64,000 nucleotides of DNA from Toxonevra muliebris (GCA_963691655.1 OY829327.1:61454079-61518078), one strand, 5' to 3'. Shown: positions 31,438 to 42,610, counted from the stretch's first letter. Notes: generated from the letters alone by a model not told the origin. Numbers and translations are program-made.

Positions 31438-34400
31438 GGTGCCGGAAACTTGAGTTTTAACTCAATACATCAGAAAGAACTGAAGAGCGTTATGGCATTA
31501 GTTGTGGACCTATTTTCTAAAGCATTAGTGAGTGAAATACAGGAGAAGGTTATATGTCACACTTTGGAAATGTTCAGTTTATGGGCAATGAAATTTGATG
31601 GGGACTTGCAAAAAGATGTTACTGATATATTTAAGAAGGGTCTGGAGCTTAAGACAACAACTCAGTCAGTGCGTCTCGCGTATTTACAATGGTTTCTGGC
31701 TGCTCTTCATAATGCAAACTTAAAGGAAGATTTAAACCTAACACCACTTCTATTAACAATTGTTGAGAAAGCTATTCAAAATCCTTCACAAATACCGATT
31801 GTATCTGAAGCCACATGTGCTACTTGCATTATATTAAAGACGGAGAAGTCAACTGCTGATGTTAATCTTAGTAATTTCTGGAATAATATTCTGGATATGA
31901 ATAAACAAATATTTTTCTCGGAACGATTCGTGCAAGCTGCTCCTTCTGAAACTTTGTGCTATATTACATTAATGGCTGAAAGGCTACTCACGGAATACTA
32001 CCATAAGTTGAAAGGCTCATTAGAAATTATCTTCAAGGCCATTGTCCACAGTCTAACATCTAATTCGAGCAAAGTGAGAAATTATGCCCTTGACCTAATG
32101 CCTAAGATATCCAAAGCAAATGACGGTGTTACATTTGTTAAAAAAATTTTGATTGCGTTTGAAAGTTATATTGATTATGTAAAAATTCAATATGACAATG
32201 ACACTAATAATGACGAAAATTATACTCCATCGTATGCTTTAGTAGAAGCAATGCAAAAACTTTGCGAATTTGAGAGTTTGACGTGCGCTGATGCACAAGG
32301 CTTGGCTTTGCAATCTGTATTGCTGTGCCATCATCCTGCAATTATGTGTAACGAAACCGAATTGTGGGAAAATATACTTAAATTTAGCTTTGATCTTGAT
32401 CCAAAGGTCTTTATCTCATTAAATGTTAAGCAATTATCAGATTTGTTAATTACAAACTTTAGTCAGAAAAAGATTTACATGAATGCCATTGCTACCATAG
32501 TACGTCTAAGTCCTGATGTAATGCTTCCAATTCTTATAACTCGAATTACCGTAGACCTAAATGATCCAAATATGAGCAACGTTATGGATGAAGAATACTT
32601 CACTTTCCTTACACCAGACGGTGAACTTTACGATAAAAGCGTTATTCCGAATAGTGAAGATATATATGCAACATCTGGATTAAAACGGGAAAATAAAGTA
32701 TACAGTTACAAGGAACAGTTGGAGGAACTGCAGCTTCGACGCGAAATTGAAGAAAAACGCCGTAAGGAGGGCAAGGCAAAGCCTCCCCAACTAACTTCAA
32801 AGCAACAAGAGGCCATAAAAAATCAAATAGAAAAGGAAAGACTTATAAAAGTTCGTCTTGGTGCTCTTAATGATAAACTAACCACTCTTATTTCCATGTT
32901 AGAGGCAGCTTGTTCAGGTAGTGCAAAGCAGGTGTCTCTACATTTCTCTGAATTACTGCCATCTATACTTAGAGCTCTGAAATCTCCTCTTGCTGCAGAA
33001 CCGCTATCAAAACTTTATTTCTTTTTACGCACAACATGTTTCGAAAATGAAAAGAGTGATTTGGGTTTTAAACTCGCAGTAACTACGATTAGATTGGAAA
33101 AGCCTCATTGCGATTTAAAAGAAGATTGGTTGAAAAAGGATTTGAACGAATCCACTGTAGAGGCTTTGCTAAATTTATACAATTTAACAGTGCCGCAGTC
33201 ATGCGCCAGTGATTCGAATGATTATGAGTTCTATATGACTGCTGCATCGTTTGCTTATTCCTTTGAGTTTTTAAAACGAGCCTTAATTGCCAATTGTGTA
33301 TGTAGTAATGAGGAGTTCGTTTTGATGGGAATACAGTTAATTGAAAGTCATGCACAAATTAAGGGAGACACAATTTCCGGAGATACATGTGATTATCGTC
33401 ATCCAAAATATATGCCACGTTTGGAAATGTTTCGTTTGCTTTTGTTTTTTATAAGCTCCTATCGTGGTCGAATACAAACTCAGTCTGTGGCTGCTCTCTT
33501 AGAAGTAGCAACCATAAGTTCCGGAGATGATTTTTGTGCAACAGCTGATAAGGATGAAATCGAATTATTTCTCACTGCATTACAAAGTAATTTACAAGCA
33601 ACTAGAGATGCATCGCTACGAGCTTTAAAAATAATGGCGAAGCCAATTATGACTCAGAAAGATATATCTAGTGATTTATCTCGTCGTATTGTTCGTCGAC
33701 TTTGGGTAGCAAAATATGATGTGTCTGCTGAAAATAGTGCTTTGGCTAATGAAATTTGGGAACTAATTGACTTTGATTTACCCGATTCGGAGGAGTTGCT
33801 TACGGATATTATACATCCAGAACTATGCGTTCAAAAAGCAGCCGCATCGTCATTGGTACCATTATTAACTCAAGATGTGGGAATTACTAAGCGTATTCTA
33901 AAAAAACTTTTATCTACTTATAATGATAAACTTACAATGATACCGCCAAAATTAGATCAATTTGATCGAGAAATTGAGTCGGCAATAGACCAGTGGGAAC
34001 CACGTAGAGGAGTAGCAATAGCGATTTCACAAATTGCACAATTTTGTTCTGTAGATGACGTTAATCATATAATGCAATTTATGGTTTCTCAAGGCCTTGG
34101 AGATCGCAATGAAATTGTACACAAAGAAATGCTTGCTGCCGCGCTGACAATTGTTGACTTACATGGTAAGGAAACTATTATTACTTTGCTCCCAGTTTTT
34201 GAAGACTTTTTGGATAAGGCACCAAAATCTCAAAGTTACGATAATATTCGTCAAGCTGTAGTAATTTTAATGGGGTCTTTGGCACGTCATTTAGAAAAAG
34301 ATGACAAACGGATTGAACCAATCGTTCGCAGGCTGCTTGCTGCATTATCCACACCATCGCAACAAGTTCAAGAAGCTGTTGCAAACTGTTTGCCACATCT

Positions 34401-37400
34401 CATGCCGTCGGTAAAAGAAGAAGCACCTGCAATGGTGAAAAGACTTCTGCAGCTTTTAGTAAAATCCGATAAATATGGTGAGAGGCGAGGTGCGGCCTAC
34501 GGAATTGCAGGAATAGTTAAAGGCTTAGGAATTTTATCCTTAAAGCAATTCGATATTATGTCGAAATTGACCACATACATCCAGGAAAAGAAAAACTACA
34601 AGTCTCGGGAAGGAGCGTTGTTTGCATTTGAAGTTCTCTGTACAACACTTGGCCGACTATTTGAGCCATATATAGTACATGTGTTACCGCATTTGCTTCA
34701 ATGTTTCGGCGACTCTTCACAGTATGTACGACAAGCTGCTGATGATACAGCGAAAGTTGTTATGGGCAAACTTTCAGCTCATGGAGTTAAGCTTGTCCTT
34801 CCTTCTCTTCTTGATGCTTTAGATGAAGATTCCTGGCGAACAAAGACAGCATCGGTAGAGTTGCTTGGTGCAATGGCTTTTTGTGCCCCTAAGCAGTTGT
34901 CGTCGTGTTTACCGAGCATAGTACCAAAACTCATAGAAGTACTTGGCGACTCTCATACCAAAGTTCAAGAAGCGGGTGCCGATGCATTAAAAGTAATAGG
35001 ATCAGTAATAAAAAATCCAGAAATTCAAGCAATTGTTCCAGTGCTTTTGAAAGCTTTAGAGGATCCTTCCAAGAATACCTCATTGTGTCTGCACAGCTTA
35101 CTCCAAACTAAATTTGTTCATTTTATTGATGCACCATCACTAGCTCTTATAATGCCTGTTGTTCAAAGAGCTTTCATGGATAGATCCACTGAAACTCGTA
35201 AAATGGCCGCACAAATTATTGGAAATATGTATTCTCTGACCGATCAAAAAGACTTAACACCTTATTTACCAAACATAATTCCTGGACTAAAAATGTCATT
35301 GTTAGATCCCGTTCCTGAAGTAAGAGCTGTTTCGGCCCGTGCATTAGGTGCAATGGTTCGTGGGATGGGTGAATCATCATTCGAGGACTTGCTACCTTGG
35401 CTAATGCAAACCTTGACTTCGGAATCCAGCAGTGTTGATCGTAGTGGAGCAGCTCAAGGGCTTTCAGAAGTAGTAGGTGGACTAGGTGTTGAAAAATTGC
35501 ACAAACTAATGCCGGAAATAATAGCAACAGCAGAAAGAAACGATATTGCACCACATGTTAAAGATGGATATATTATGATGTTCATTTATATGCCGGGAGC
35601 ATTTCCACAAGAATTCACACCATATATAGGACAAATAATCAACCCTATTCTTAAAGCATTAGCAGATGAAAATGAATATGTTCGTGATACAGCATTGAAA
35701 GCAGGGCAACGTATTGTTAATCTTTACGCTGAGACCGCAGTAGCACTACTACTTCCAGAACTAGAAAAGGGGCTTTTTGACGATAACTGGAGGATCCGTT
35801 TCAGTTCTGTACAATTGTTGGGAGATTTGTTGTATAGAATTTCGGGAGTTTCAGGAAAAATGACAACAGAAACTGCCAGTGAAGACGATAATTTTGGAAC
35901 TGAACAATCGCACACCGCTATAATACGATTTTTAGGAGACGAAAGGCGAAATAGGGTGCTATCTGGTCTTTATATGGGACGTAGTGATGTTTCGTTAATG
36001 GTTCGTCAAGCAGCTTTACATGTATGGAAAGTAGTAGTTACGAATACACCACGTACCTTAAGAGAAATATTACCGACTTTATTTGGCTTATTGCTTGGCT
36101 GTTTAGCAAGTACCAGTTACGATAAACGGCAAGTTGCAGCACGCACACTAGGTGACTTGGTGCGCAAGTTAGGAGAAAGGGTTTTACCTGAAATAATACC
36201 TATTCTTGAAAGTGGCCTCAACTCAGAACAAGCAGATCAACGTCAAGGTGTCTGTATTGGTTTGTCCGAAATAATGGCGTCAACCTCAAAGGAAATGGTT
36301 CTAACATTTGTCAACAGTCTAGTACCAACCGTTCGTAAAGCACTTTCAGATCCGTTACCAGAAGTGCGTGAGGCAGCTGCTAAAACCTTTGAATCACTGC
36401 ATTCCACTGTTGGATCTCGTGCATTAGATGACATACTGCCATCAATGTTGGAAAGCCTTTCCGATCCAGATCCATCTGTAGCAGAAAACACACTAGATGG
36501 TCTGCGCCAAGTAATGTCAATTAAATCCAGAGTAGTCTTGCCGTATCTTGTTCCCCAACTAACCGCTGCACCCGTAAACACTAAAGCGCTTTCTATACTA
36601 GTATCGGTGGCGGGTGATGCCCTTACGAAATATCTGCCAAAAATTTTATCTGCATTACTTCAAGCACTTTCCGATTCTCAAGGAACTCAACATGAACACC
36701 AAGAACTTGAATATTGTCAAGCAGTTATTCTTTCTGTGACTGATGAAGTAGGGATACGAACTATCATGGATATCCTAATGATTTCAGCGAAGTCGGAAAA
36801 TTTAGCTACTCGAAAATCTGCGGCAAGTTTACTATCTGCTTTTTGTACACATTCTCCTGGTGACTACTCGCAATATGTTCCACAACTATTACGCTGCCTT
36901 CTACGTTTAATGGCTGACTCAGATAAGGATATTCAGCAGAGGTCGTGGGATGCTCTAAATGCAGTGGTAAAAGCTTTGGATTCGGCTCAACAAATCGCTC
37001 ATGTTTCAGATGTTCGGCAAGCTGTTCGATTTGCCGCTAGTGATTTAAAAGAATCTGAACTTCCAGGTTTCTGCTTACCTAAGGGAATTACACCAATATT
37101 ACCAGTTTTTCGAGAAGCTATTTTAAACGGTTTGCCAGAAGAAAAAGAAAATGCAGCTCAAGGTTTAGGTGAAGTAATTTCATTAACCAGTGCACAGTCT
37201 TTGCAGCCCTCAGTTGTTCACATTACTGGTCCTCTCATTAGAATTTTGGGAGATCGCTTTAACGCTGGTGTAAAAGCAGCAGTATTAGAGACTTTAGCTA
37301 TACTATTACATAAAGTCGGCGTTATGTTAAAACAATTTCTTCCACAACTTCAAACAACTTTCTTAAAAGCTTTACATGATCAAAACCGAATCGTTCGAAT

Positions 37401-38322
37401 GAAAGCGGGGCGAGCTTTATCTGAATTAGTAACAATTCACACTCGCGCTGATCCAATTTTCAACGAAATTCACAACAGTGTAAAAAGCAGTGATGATTCA
37501 GCTGTACGTGAAACTATGTTGCAAGCTCTTCGAAGCATTATCAGTCCAGCTGGAGATAAAATGTCGGATTTACTGAAAAAGCAAGTATGCAATACTTTAT
37601 TAGCTATGCTTGGACATCAGGAGGACATCACACGCAGTGCAGTTGGTGGCTGTTTGGGTGCACTTTTGAAATATTTATCAAACGAGCATGTTGACGAAAT
37701 TCTGAAAAACCATATATTGATTGAAGATGGTGAAAAAGGATGTTTAAGGCATGGGCGTACAGTAACACTCTTTGTATCATTAAAGGAAAGCCCGAATATT
37801 GTATTTAAATCTAGTTATGAAGACAAGATAATAAAAAATATTGTGTCAAGCATTTCATCTGATAAAGTACCAATCGCAAGCAATGGTGTTCGTGCAGTTA
37901 CTTACTTATTGCAGTACAGTATGACCACATATATTACACTTCCACAATCGGTAATTAATGTGTTTATACGTGCTATGAATCATAATAGCAATGAAGTAAA
38001 ACAATTAGTTGCAAAGAGTTGCAGCCATCTCGCTAAAAACGTAAGTGCTGAAAACATATCTCCAGATATAATAAAATACTTGGTGCCGATGTTAGTAAAT
38101 GGTACTAAAGAGAAAAATGGTTATGTGAAATCAAATTCTGAGATAGCCTTGTTCTCCATTTTACGTCTTCGTGATGATGATATTGAGTACCTTAAAGTTT
38201 GCCAGATTTTGGAAGCTGGTGCAAGAGACTCTTTAGTTGAGGTAGTAAGTAAAGTTCTACGTAAAGTTGCTATTCAGCCAACAGGAAAAGAAGAGGAACT
38301 TGATGACACCCTCATGACTTAA
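31438..38322 (+). CDS. Gcn1: GCN1 coding exon 4, eIF2-alpha kinase activator GCN1
   Basis: GCN1 binds translating (collided) ribosomes and, with GCN20/ABCF-type partners, passes uncharged-tRNA stress to the kinase GCN2; it acts in the cytosol. This exon is one uninterrupted frame of 2294 residues, giving about 2657 for the whole protein (human is about 2670). Nearly all of it is HEAT-repeat helices. A charged coiled stretch (EEKRRKEGKAKPPQLTSKQQ) lies near residue 800. The EF3-like region starts around YGERRGAAYGIAGIVKGLG (about 1376-1394). The conserved patch KMTTETASEDDNFGT (about 1835-1850), PRTLREILPTLFGLLLG and GFCLPKGITPILPV (from about 2240) lead to the part that in other species binds the RWD domain of GCN2. 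The C-terminus is DDTLMT then TAA, as in human DDTILT. No stop or frameshift was found. Antisense frames in this exon are shadows. Confidence 0.98.
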   Translation, partial: GAGNLSFNSIHQKELKSVMALVVDLFSKALVSEIQEKVICHTLEMFSLWAMKFDGDLQKDVTDIFKKGLELKTTTQSVRLAYLQWFLAALHNANLKEDLNLTPLLLTIVEKAIQNPSQIPIVSEATCATCIILKTEKSTADVNLSNFWNNILDMNKQIFFSERFVQAAPSETLCYITLMAERLLTEYYHKLKGSLEIIFKAIVHSLTSNSSKVRNYALDLMPKISKANDGVTFVKKILIAFESYIDYVKIQYDNDTNNDENYTPSYALVEAMQKLCEFESLTCADAQGLALQSVLLCHHPAIMCNETELWENILKFSFDLDPKVFISLNVKQLSDLLITNFSQKKIYMNAIATIVRLSPDVMLPILITRITVDLNDPNMSNVMDEEYFTFLTPDGELYDKSVIPNSEDIYATSGLKRENKVYSYKEQLEELQLRREIEEKRRKEGKAKPPQLTSKQQEAIKNQIEKERLIKVRLGALNDKLTTLISMLEAACSGSAKQVSLHFSELLPSILRALKSPLAAEPLSKLYFFLRTTCFENEKSDLGFKLAVTTIRLEKPHCDLKEDWLKKDLNESTVEALLNLYNLTVPQSCASDSNDYEFYMTAASFAYSFEFLKRALIANCVCSNEEFVLMGIQLIESHAQIKGDTISGDTCDYRHPKYMPRLEMFRLLLFFISSYRGRIQTQSVAALLEVATISSGDDFCATADKDEIELFLTALQSNLQATRDASLRALKIMAKPIMTQKDISSDLSRRIVRRLWVAKYDVSAENSALANEIWELIDFDLPDSEELLTDIIHPELCVQKAAASSLVPLLTQDVGITKRILKKLLSTYNDKLTMIPPKLDQFDREIESAIDQWEPRRGVAIAISQIAQFCSVDDVNHIMQFMVSQGLGDRNEIVHKEMLAAALTIVDLHGKETIITLLPVFEDFLDKAPKSQSYDNIRQAVVILMGSLARHLEKDDKRIEPIVRRLLAALSTPSQQVQEAVANCLPHLMPSVKEEAPAMVKRLLQLLVKSDKYGERRGAAYGIAGIVKGLGILSLKQFDIMSKLTTYIQEKKNYKSREGALFAFEVLCTTLGRLFEPYIVHVLPHLLQCFGDSSQYVRQAADDTAKVVMGKLSAHGVKLVLPSLLDALDEDSWRTKTASVELLGAMAFCAPKQLSSCLPSIVPKLIEVLGDSHTKVQEAGADALKVIGSVIKNPEIQAIVPVLLKALEDPSKNTSLCLHSLLQTKFVHFIDAPSLALIMPVVQRAFMDRSTETRKMAAQIIGNMYSLTDQKDLTPYLPNIIPGLKMSLLDPVPEVRAVSARALGAMVRGMGESSFEDLLPWLMQTLTSESSSVDRSGAAQGLSEVVGGLGVEKLHKLMPEIIATAERNDIAPHVKDGYIMMFIYMPGAFPQEFTPYIGQIINPILKALADENEYVRDTALKAGQRIVNLYAETAVALLLPELEKGLFDDNWRIRFSSVQLLGDLLYRISGVSGKMTTETASEDDNFGTEQSHTAIIRFLGDERRNRVLSGLYMGRSDVSLMVRQAALHVWKVVVTNTPRTLREILPTLFGLLLGCLASTSYDKRQVAARTLGDLVRKLGERVLPEIIPILESGLNSEQADQRQGVCIGLSEIMASTSKEMVLTFVNSLVPTVRKALSDPLPEVREAAAKTFESLHSTVGSRALDDILPSMLESLSDPDPSVAENTLDGLRQVMSIKSRVVLPYLVPQLTAAPVNTKALSILVSVAGDALTKYLPKILSALLQALSDSQGTQHEHQELEYCQAVILSVTDEVGIRTIMDILMISAKSENLATRKSAASLLSAFCTHSPGDYSQYVPQLLRCLLRLMADSDKDIQQRSWDALNAVVKALDSAQQIAHVSDVRQAVRFAASDLKESELPGFCLPKGITPILPVFREAILNGLPEEKENAAQGLGEVISLTSAQSLQPSVVHITGPLIRILGDRFNAGVKAAVLETLAILLHKVGVMLKQFLPQLQTTFLKALHDQNRIVRMKAGRALSELVTIHTRADPIFNEIHNSVKSSDDSAVRETMLQALRSIISPAGDKMSDLLKKQVCNTLLAMLGHQEDITRSAVGGCLGALLKYLSNEHVDEILKNHILIEDGEKGCLRHGRTVTLFVSLKESPNIVFKSSYEDKIIKNIVSSISSDKVPIASNGVRAVTYLLQYSMTTYITLPQSVINVFIRAMNHNSNEVKQLVAKSCSHLAKNVSAENISPDIIKYLVPMLVNGTKEKNGYVKSNSEIALFSILRLRDDDIEYLKVCQILEAGARDSLVEVVSKVLRKVAIQPTGKEEELDDTLMT

Positions 38323-38406
38323 TTTAGCAGTAACATGTAGCATGTAGATAAGCATTTCTATTATCCTATAGAGTTTTAAATATCCAATATGTAAATATGA
38401 TCATGC

Positions 38407-38412
38407 AATAAA
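38407..38412 (+). terminator. GCN1 polyadenylation signal
   Basis: AATAAA about 85 bp after the GCN1 stop codon, followed by a T-rich stretch at about 38440. It is the first canonical signal downstream and fits a short 3' UTR. Confidence 0.75.
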
Positions 38413-38506
38413 GAATGCTGCAACTCAAAATATTACAATTAAATTTTTATTCTGTATACGCCAGGAATGCTGCAATGCTAATTACACTAGTTTACAGCCA
38501 AAATTA

Positions 38507-38670
38507 CCAATGAACACCACTATCCAATTCCAATGTAAAATTAGTCGCTGAGCCCGAAAATCAGCTCTATTTTTAATTATCTCCAAAACCACAGATAAAA
38601 TTAAAAATAAAGTTGATTTTCGAGCTCAGCGACCAATTCTACATAGGGATTGGATAGTGGCGTTCATTGC
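38507..38670. mobile_element. Fold-back MITE just downstream of GCN1
   Basis: Two arms of about 75-80 bp (38507-38579 and 38590-38670) are inverted copies with only a 10-bp spacer. Shared marks are CAATGAACACCACTATCC and, reversed, CAATGAACGCCACTATCC, then GTCGCTGAGC. The transcript would fold into one long hairpin. Confidence 0.75.
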
Positions 38671-38732
38671 CCAGTGATGGAAAAAAGTATTTCAAAAGGG
38701 ATTGTAATTTGTAAAATTTTTTTATAGGCCTG

Positions 38733-38900
38733 AGCCGACTGGAAATGTTAGGTACGAAGAAACTGGCCCACAATAAAAGAGAAACTGCAGTGACGAGTGG
38801 TGGAGCGTTCACCAAATACAATTTAAAGAATGCGGGGGAAACCCTCGTCAGCATTTCTGGGTTGTACAAACGTTATGCAGGGGAAATCAAACAACATTCT
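38733..38900 (+). pseudogene. Myb/SANT-like accessory protein, C-terminal fragment
   Basis: The frame KKLAHNKRETAVTSGGAFTK followed by NLKNAGETLVSISGLYK looks like the region after the third helix of zeste-type Myb/SANT proteins, where a TGGG-like motif is followed by an LTxxEExLVxLxGL helix. The N-terminal domain is absent here but a similar N-terminal half occurs, on the other strand, at 2336-2623. It is probably a transposon-derived relic. Moderate certainty only. Confidence 0.45.
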
Positions 38901-39084
38901 TCGGATAGCACCTGCTTCTTTCTGCGAGCAGGAGTTTACATACCTTGTTAAAAAAAATTGGAAATACAAAATTTTTACGCGTAAGTAAAATTAGTTTAAA
39001 GCGGAAAATTAATATAACGAAATATTATTATTCGCTAGTTCGGTCTTCGCGCTGATTTGCTCCTTTTTTACGAAATTGACAAAA

Positions 39085-39175
39085 AAGTCGAGATATCCGC
39101 GGAAAAAAAGCACAAGTTGCTGCTTTATTGAGGGGATCTTCTGGTGTAGAGCCCTTGAATTTGACGAGTTTTTAG
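39085..39175 (+). pseudogene. Tc1-like transposase N-terminal scrap
   Basis: KKVEISAEKKAQVAALLRGS resembles the first helix of Tc1-like transposases. It continues into unrelated sequence. Confidence 0.5.
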
Positions 39176-39753
39176 GATTTCTTTTAATTAAATAATGAGC
39201 AATAGTATTTAAACTTTGTAGATATATTTTATTACTTCAACAATATACAAAAATATTTTTAAAAAAAATATAATTTTAAGTAAACTAAAATTAATGTTAC
39301 AGTTGCCATCTTCAAAAACAAAAAAAAATCACAATCAGTATGAGTCTAATTATAGCAGGAACTAAAATGAAAAAAAAAAAGAAAATTTGGCGAGTTGTTG
39401 AAATTTACGTTACGAAAATATACCGTTTTTTAATTTTTGTATGTAAAAAGCAAGAAGCATTCAACGTAGAACGTTTTTTTAGTTCCTGCGATAAGTACTA
39501 GGTTACTAAATAATATAGTAAAAATTGAAACAAATCGGTCGAATAGTTTTTTTTTGTCTCATGCAGTGCAAGAAAAATATTGTTTCGATATAAATGAGTT
39601 TAATCTTCGGTCGACCCTTTTACCTGCTTCTGCGCTCACCTGCTAAATATGCTGTAGAAGTCGAAATACTGGAAATATTGATACGAAAATTTTACAGATA
39701 CTTTTAAAAGTTTATACTTTTGAAATATAAAAAAACATAGATTTTATGAAAAA
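39176..39753. other. AT-rich insertion between Tc1-like pieces
   Basis: No coding homology was seen. It separates the N-terminal scrap at 39085 from the helix-turn-helix piece at 39754. Confidence 0.35.
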
Positions 39754-39850
39754 TCTAGACCAGAAGATGGCCTTAACTGAGAAGAAATTCAGCTATGCCA
39801 AAATTTCAGAAATAGTGGGAATATGTAAAAGTTCTGTCGCAAAAAAAGGT
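39754..39850 (+). pseudogene. Tc1-like helix-turn-helix scrap
   Basis: MALTEKKFSYAKISEIVGI then CKSSVAKK fits the first HTH of Tc1-like transposases. The frame breaks where the mariner-family copy begins. Confidence 0.55.
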
Positions 39851-39977
39851 ATGTATACAAAAAAAACCTGTCGCAGTAAACAAGTTGTATTAATTCAAAT
39901 ATGACAGTTACAGCAAATGTTACTGTTATTGATTCGTAGAGAATTTTCCGTTTTACATTTCTGCAACATTACGTAAA

Positions 39978-40850
39978 ATGAGTTCATCGAAATCGAGCAC
40001 TCGCGATATAATTGTGCGCAAAAATCAAGATTTTCCACATATATCACATAACTCTACTGAAAGGAAAACTGGAAGTGGGCGAAAGAAGAGTTTCATCTCG
40101 GAGGAAAAAGCAAAGAAAGTGAAAAACTTGTTTCAAAGAAATCCAGGCCTTTCCATCAGAGATGTTGCTAAAAAAAGTCTATATGTCACCCGGATATGTT
40201 CAAAAATCACGCAGAGTAAAAGGTATAAAGTTCCGCTAGCCTCGAACCGGAATGACAAAAAATGCAACAGCAAAACTCGCGCACGACAAAATTGTGCATA
40301 ACTTTGATTGTGTGATCATGGACGACGAAACGTATGTCAAAGCAGACTTTAATCAGCTTCTTGGTCAACTATTTTTCACTTCAAAAAAGAGAGGTGATAT
40401 TGCGCCTAAATGTAAGCTAAAGAAAGTGGACAAGTTTGCGAAGAAATATTTGGTTTGACAAGCAATTTGCCAATGCGGCATAAAGAGTGTAGTTTTTGTC
40501 ACTACTGGTACCAACAACCAAAAAATTTACGTAGAAGAGTGCTTACAAAAACGTCTATTGCCAATGGTACGTCTTCACAGGGCTCCTGTCCTCTTGCCAG
40601 ATTTAGCAACTTGCCATTACGTCAAAACGGCAATGACGTGGTATAAAGAGAACTTCGACCGATAGAAAAATAATGGGCTATAATGAAAAGACAATTGCTA
40701 AAAACGAAGCAAGTGGTCAAAAATGAGAAACAGCTGCAGAAAAAGTGGACTACGGTGCCATCTCAAATGTTCCGAAGTGATGTGCAACGTTTAATGGCTG
40801 GAGTTAAGTCAAAGTTGCGTCTTTCGCATACGCACCAACCAAATATATAA
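39978..40850 (+). pseudogene. Tc1/mariner-superfamily transposase relic, second copy
   Basis: It belongs to the same family as 25731-26533. It shows RKTGSGRKKSFISEEKAKKV, FQRNPGLSIRDVAKKS, the first catalytic segment DCVIMDDETYVKADF (about 40300-40345), YVEECLQKRLLPM and DLATCHYVKTAMTWYKENF (second D, about 40595). After the lost third motif the C-terminus reads AIMKRQLLKTKQVVKNEKQL and ends near 40850. Frames change at least four times, so it is inactive. It lies between two pieces of a Tc1-like element and may be inserted in it. Confidence 0.8.
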
Positions 40851-40984
40851 AGTTTTTATTTTTCTTAAAGTTACTATTATAACCTTTCAATTGATGTGAA
40901 TTTCTGTTTTTGGTTAAAAAAATATAATTTTTATAACAAGCTAATGTCAACCAATTTTTTTTCGTATACATGCCTTATAGCAAA

Positions 40985-41925
40985 AGCTATGGATAATTTG
41001 AAAGCATCCAACAGCATTCGTGCCAACAAGCGCGATGACTGCTGCGGAAAATGAAAAACAACGGCTGAACAAATGGAAAAAATTATTAGAAGTGCGCTAT
41101 TACAATGTAATGCACCATCAGGAGCTATCTTAAAAGATTTAAATGATAGCGGTATCGACATATCACTGAAAGCACCGATACTTCAAACAAATTCTCTAGC
41201 CTGCAGAAGTATTTCAGAAAACTAAGAAAGGTAATGCGCCAACGCAGACTACATTGTGCCCAGCTTCATAAGAGCTATTCCAATGACTAATTTAATAAAG
41301 TCAGTTAATTTTTCTCTGAAATCCATCTTAAAGCAGATAGAGTAAATCCAATAATTTTTTCAAATCTAAAGGTTATTTTCAGCGGTAGTACCGGCTAGAA
41401 GCGGTAACTGAGACTAAAAATTAGTCCGCAGAGGGTCCCATTAGCCGTATTTAGATGAGTATGTGGTTCCAATTGTAAAGCATCCACCATCAGAAATGGC
41501 TTAGAGGTGCATCACAGCTGAAGGTCCCGATCCAATTTATTTTACAGTTGAAATAATGCTCACTAGTCAATAGGTGGAAGTCCTGGCCAATGTTTTGCAA
41601 TGCATATTTGGGTGCCTTACAGCATCATGCGGAAGAATACGTCATTATGCAAGATGGATCGCCATGCCATACGCCCCGAAAGAGTACCAATCGCTTAAAA
41701 TCGCTTACGTCCAAATCCTATTGAGAACTGCTGGACCTATCTAAAATCAGTTGTCTACAGTTGCAGAAATAATGCAATCCAACATCTAACGGATAACATC
41801 GAAAATTTGTTGAAAAACGACGATCCTTTGAAACAAATGATACAAAACTGTATTGAAAATATTCCGAAGCTAATACGAGATGTTATAAAATCCAAAGGAG
41901 GGGACCCTAATACTAATTTTTAAAT
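40985..41925 (+). pseudogene. Tc1-like transposase relic (main part)
   Basis: The second DNA-binding domain reads TAEQMEKIIRSALLQCNAPS and GAILKDLNDSGIDIS (about 41070-41165). Further on, YVIMQDGSPCHTPRKS (second catalytic D, about 41640) and NPIENCWTYLKSVV (third catalytic E, about 41715) are followed by a C-terminal helix (NIENLLKNDDPLKQMIQNCI). The middle is scrambled and the first D segment is not clear. Together with the scraps at 39085 and 39754 it makes one Tc1-like copy interrupted by other DNA. Confidence 0.8.
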
Positions 41926-42242
41926 ATTGTCCTTTGTATAAAAAAAAACTCAGAAAACATTTAACTAACCAATAATACCTATTTGAAAAAATCCAACCAA
42001 ATTTATTGTTGTATATTTGCATTTTATTTACGGTTAAACAAATTTTCTCGTTCATAATTCATTGGCCACATACGTATATCTTTCAAGTTTTAATTTTTGG
42101 TTTGGTCGCAGCTGTACGATATATACCAGAGATGTACAAAGAATATTTCGTCCTTTCTTTCTCTTCGCACATTCCTTATTTCTGTTATGCTTTCAATTGT
42201 GAACAAGAATTGTGTGTCGTGACGTGCTTACTGTTCTGCTAA

Positions 42243-42555
42243 GCTGTGGTTATATTGCGAGTATGCTCGGCGAACACTATGAAATTGTTGCACCGAACAC
42301 AAAGTGAGAATCTTTACTCACTCTTTCAACGAACACGATATGCTGGGTGAAATAATCACCCAGCACGCCGAGCATTCAGGGTGGCAATGAGTTATTTTAC
42401 AAACCAGTATCATTACATACAAAATAGTTTTAAACAAAGGAGTACATTTCGACCAGAATCAACTCTGCAACGAACTCAATGTAACCACCTAGACCGAGCA
42501 CGAGTGTAAAATGGGATGTGTTCGCCGAACAGGCAGCACCAACATAACCACAGCC
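42243..42555 (+). mobile_element. GCTCGG MITE, copy 3, best preserved
   Basis: It begins GCTGTGGTTATATTGCGAG and ends, reversed, GGCTGTGGTTATGTTGG; 313 bp. Internal hairpin-forming motifs are as in copy 1. The GTATCATTACAT stretch at about 42408 is the intact version of the Helitron insertion site in copy 2. Confidence 0.8.
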
Positions 42556-42610
42556 TTAAGTTCATTGCAAATGCGGGTGTTTTTCTTGCACTGTCTTTAT
42601 CAACACATTA

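Noticed and set aside
33089..36581. Several minus-strand and shifted ORFs inside GCN1 exon 4
   Set aside because: They are antisense or out-of-frame shadows of a strongly conserved coding exon.
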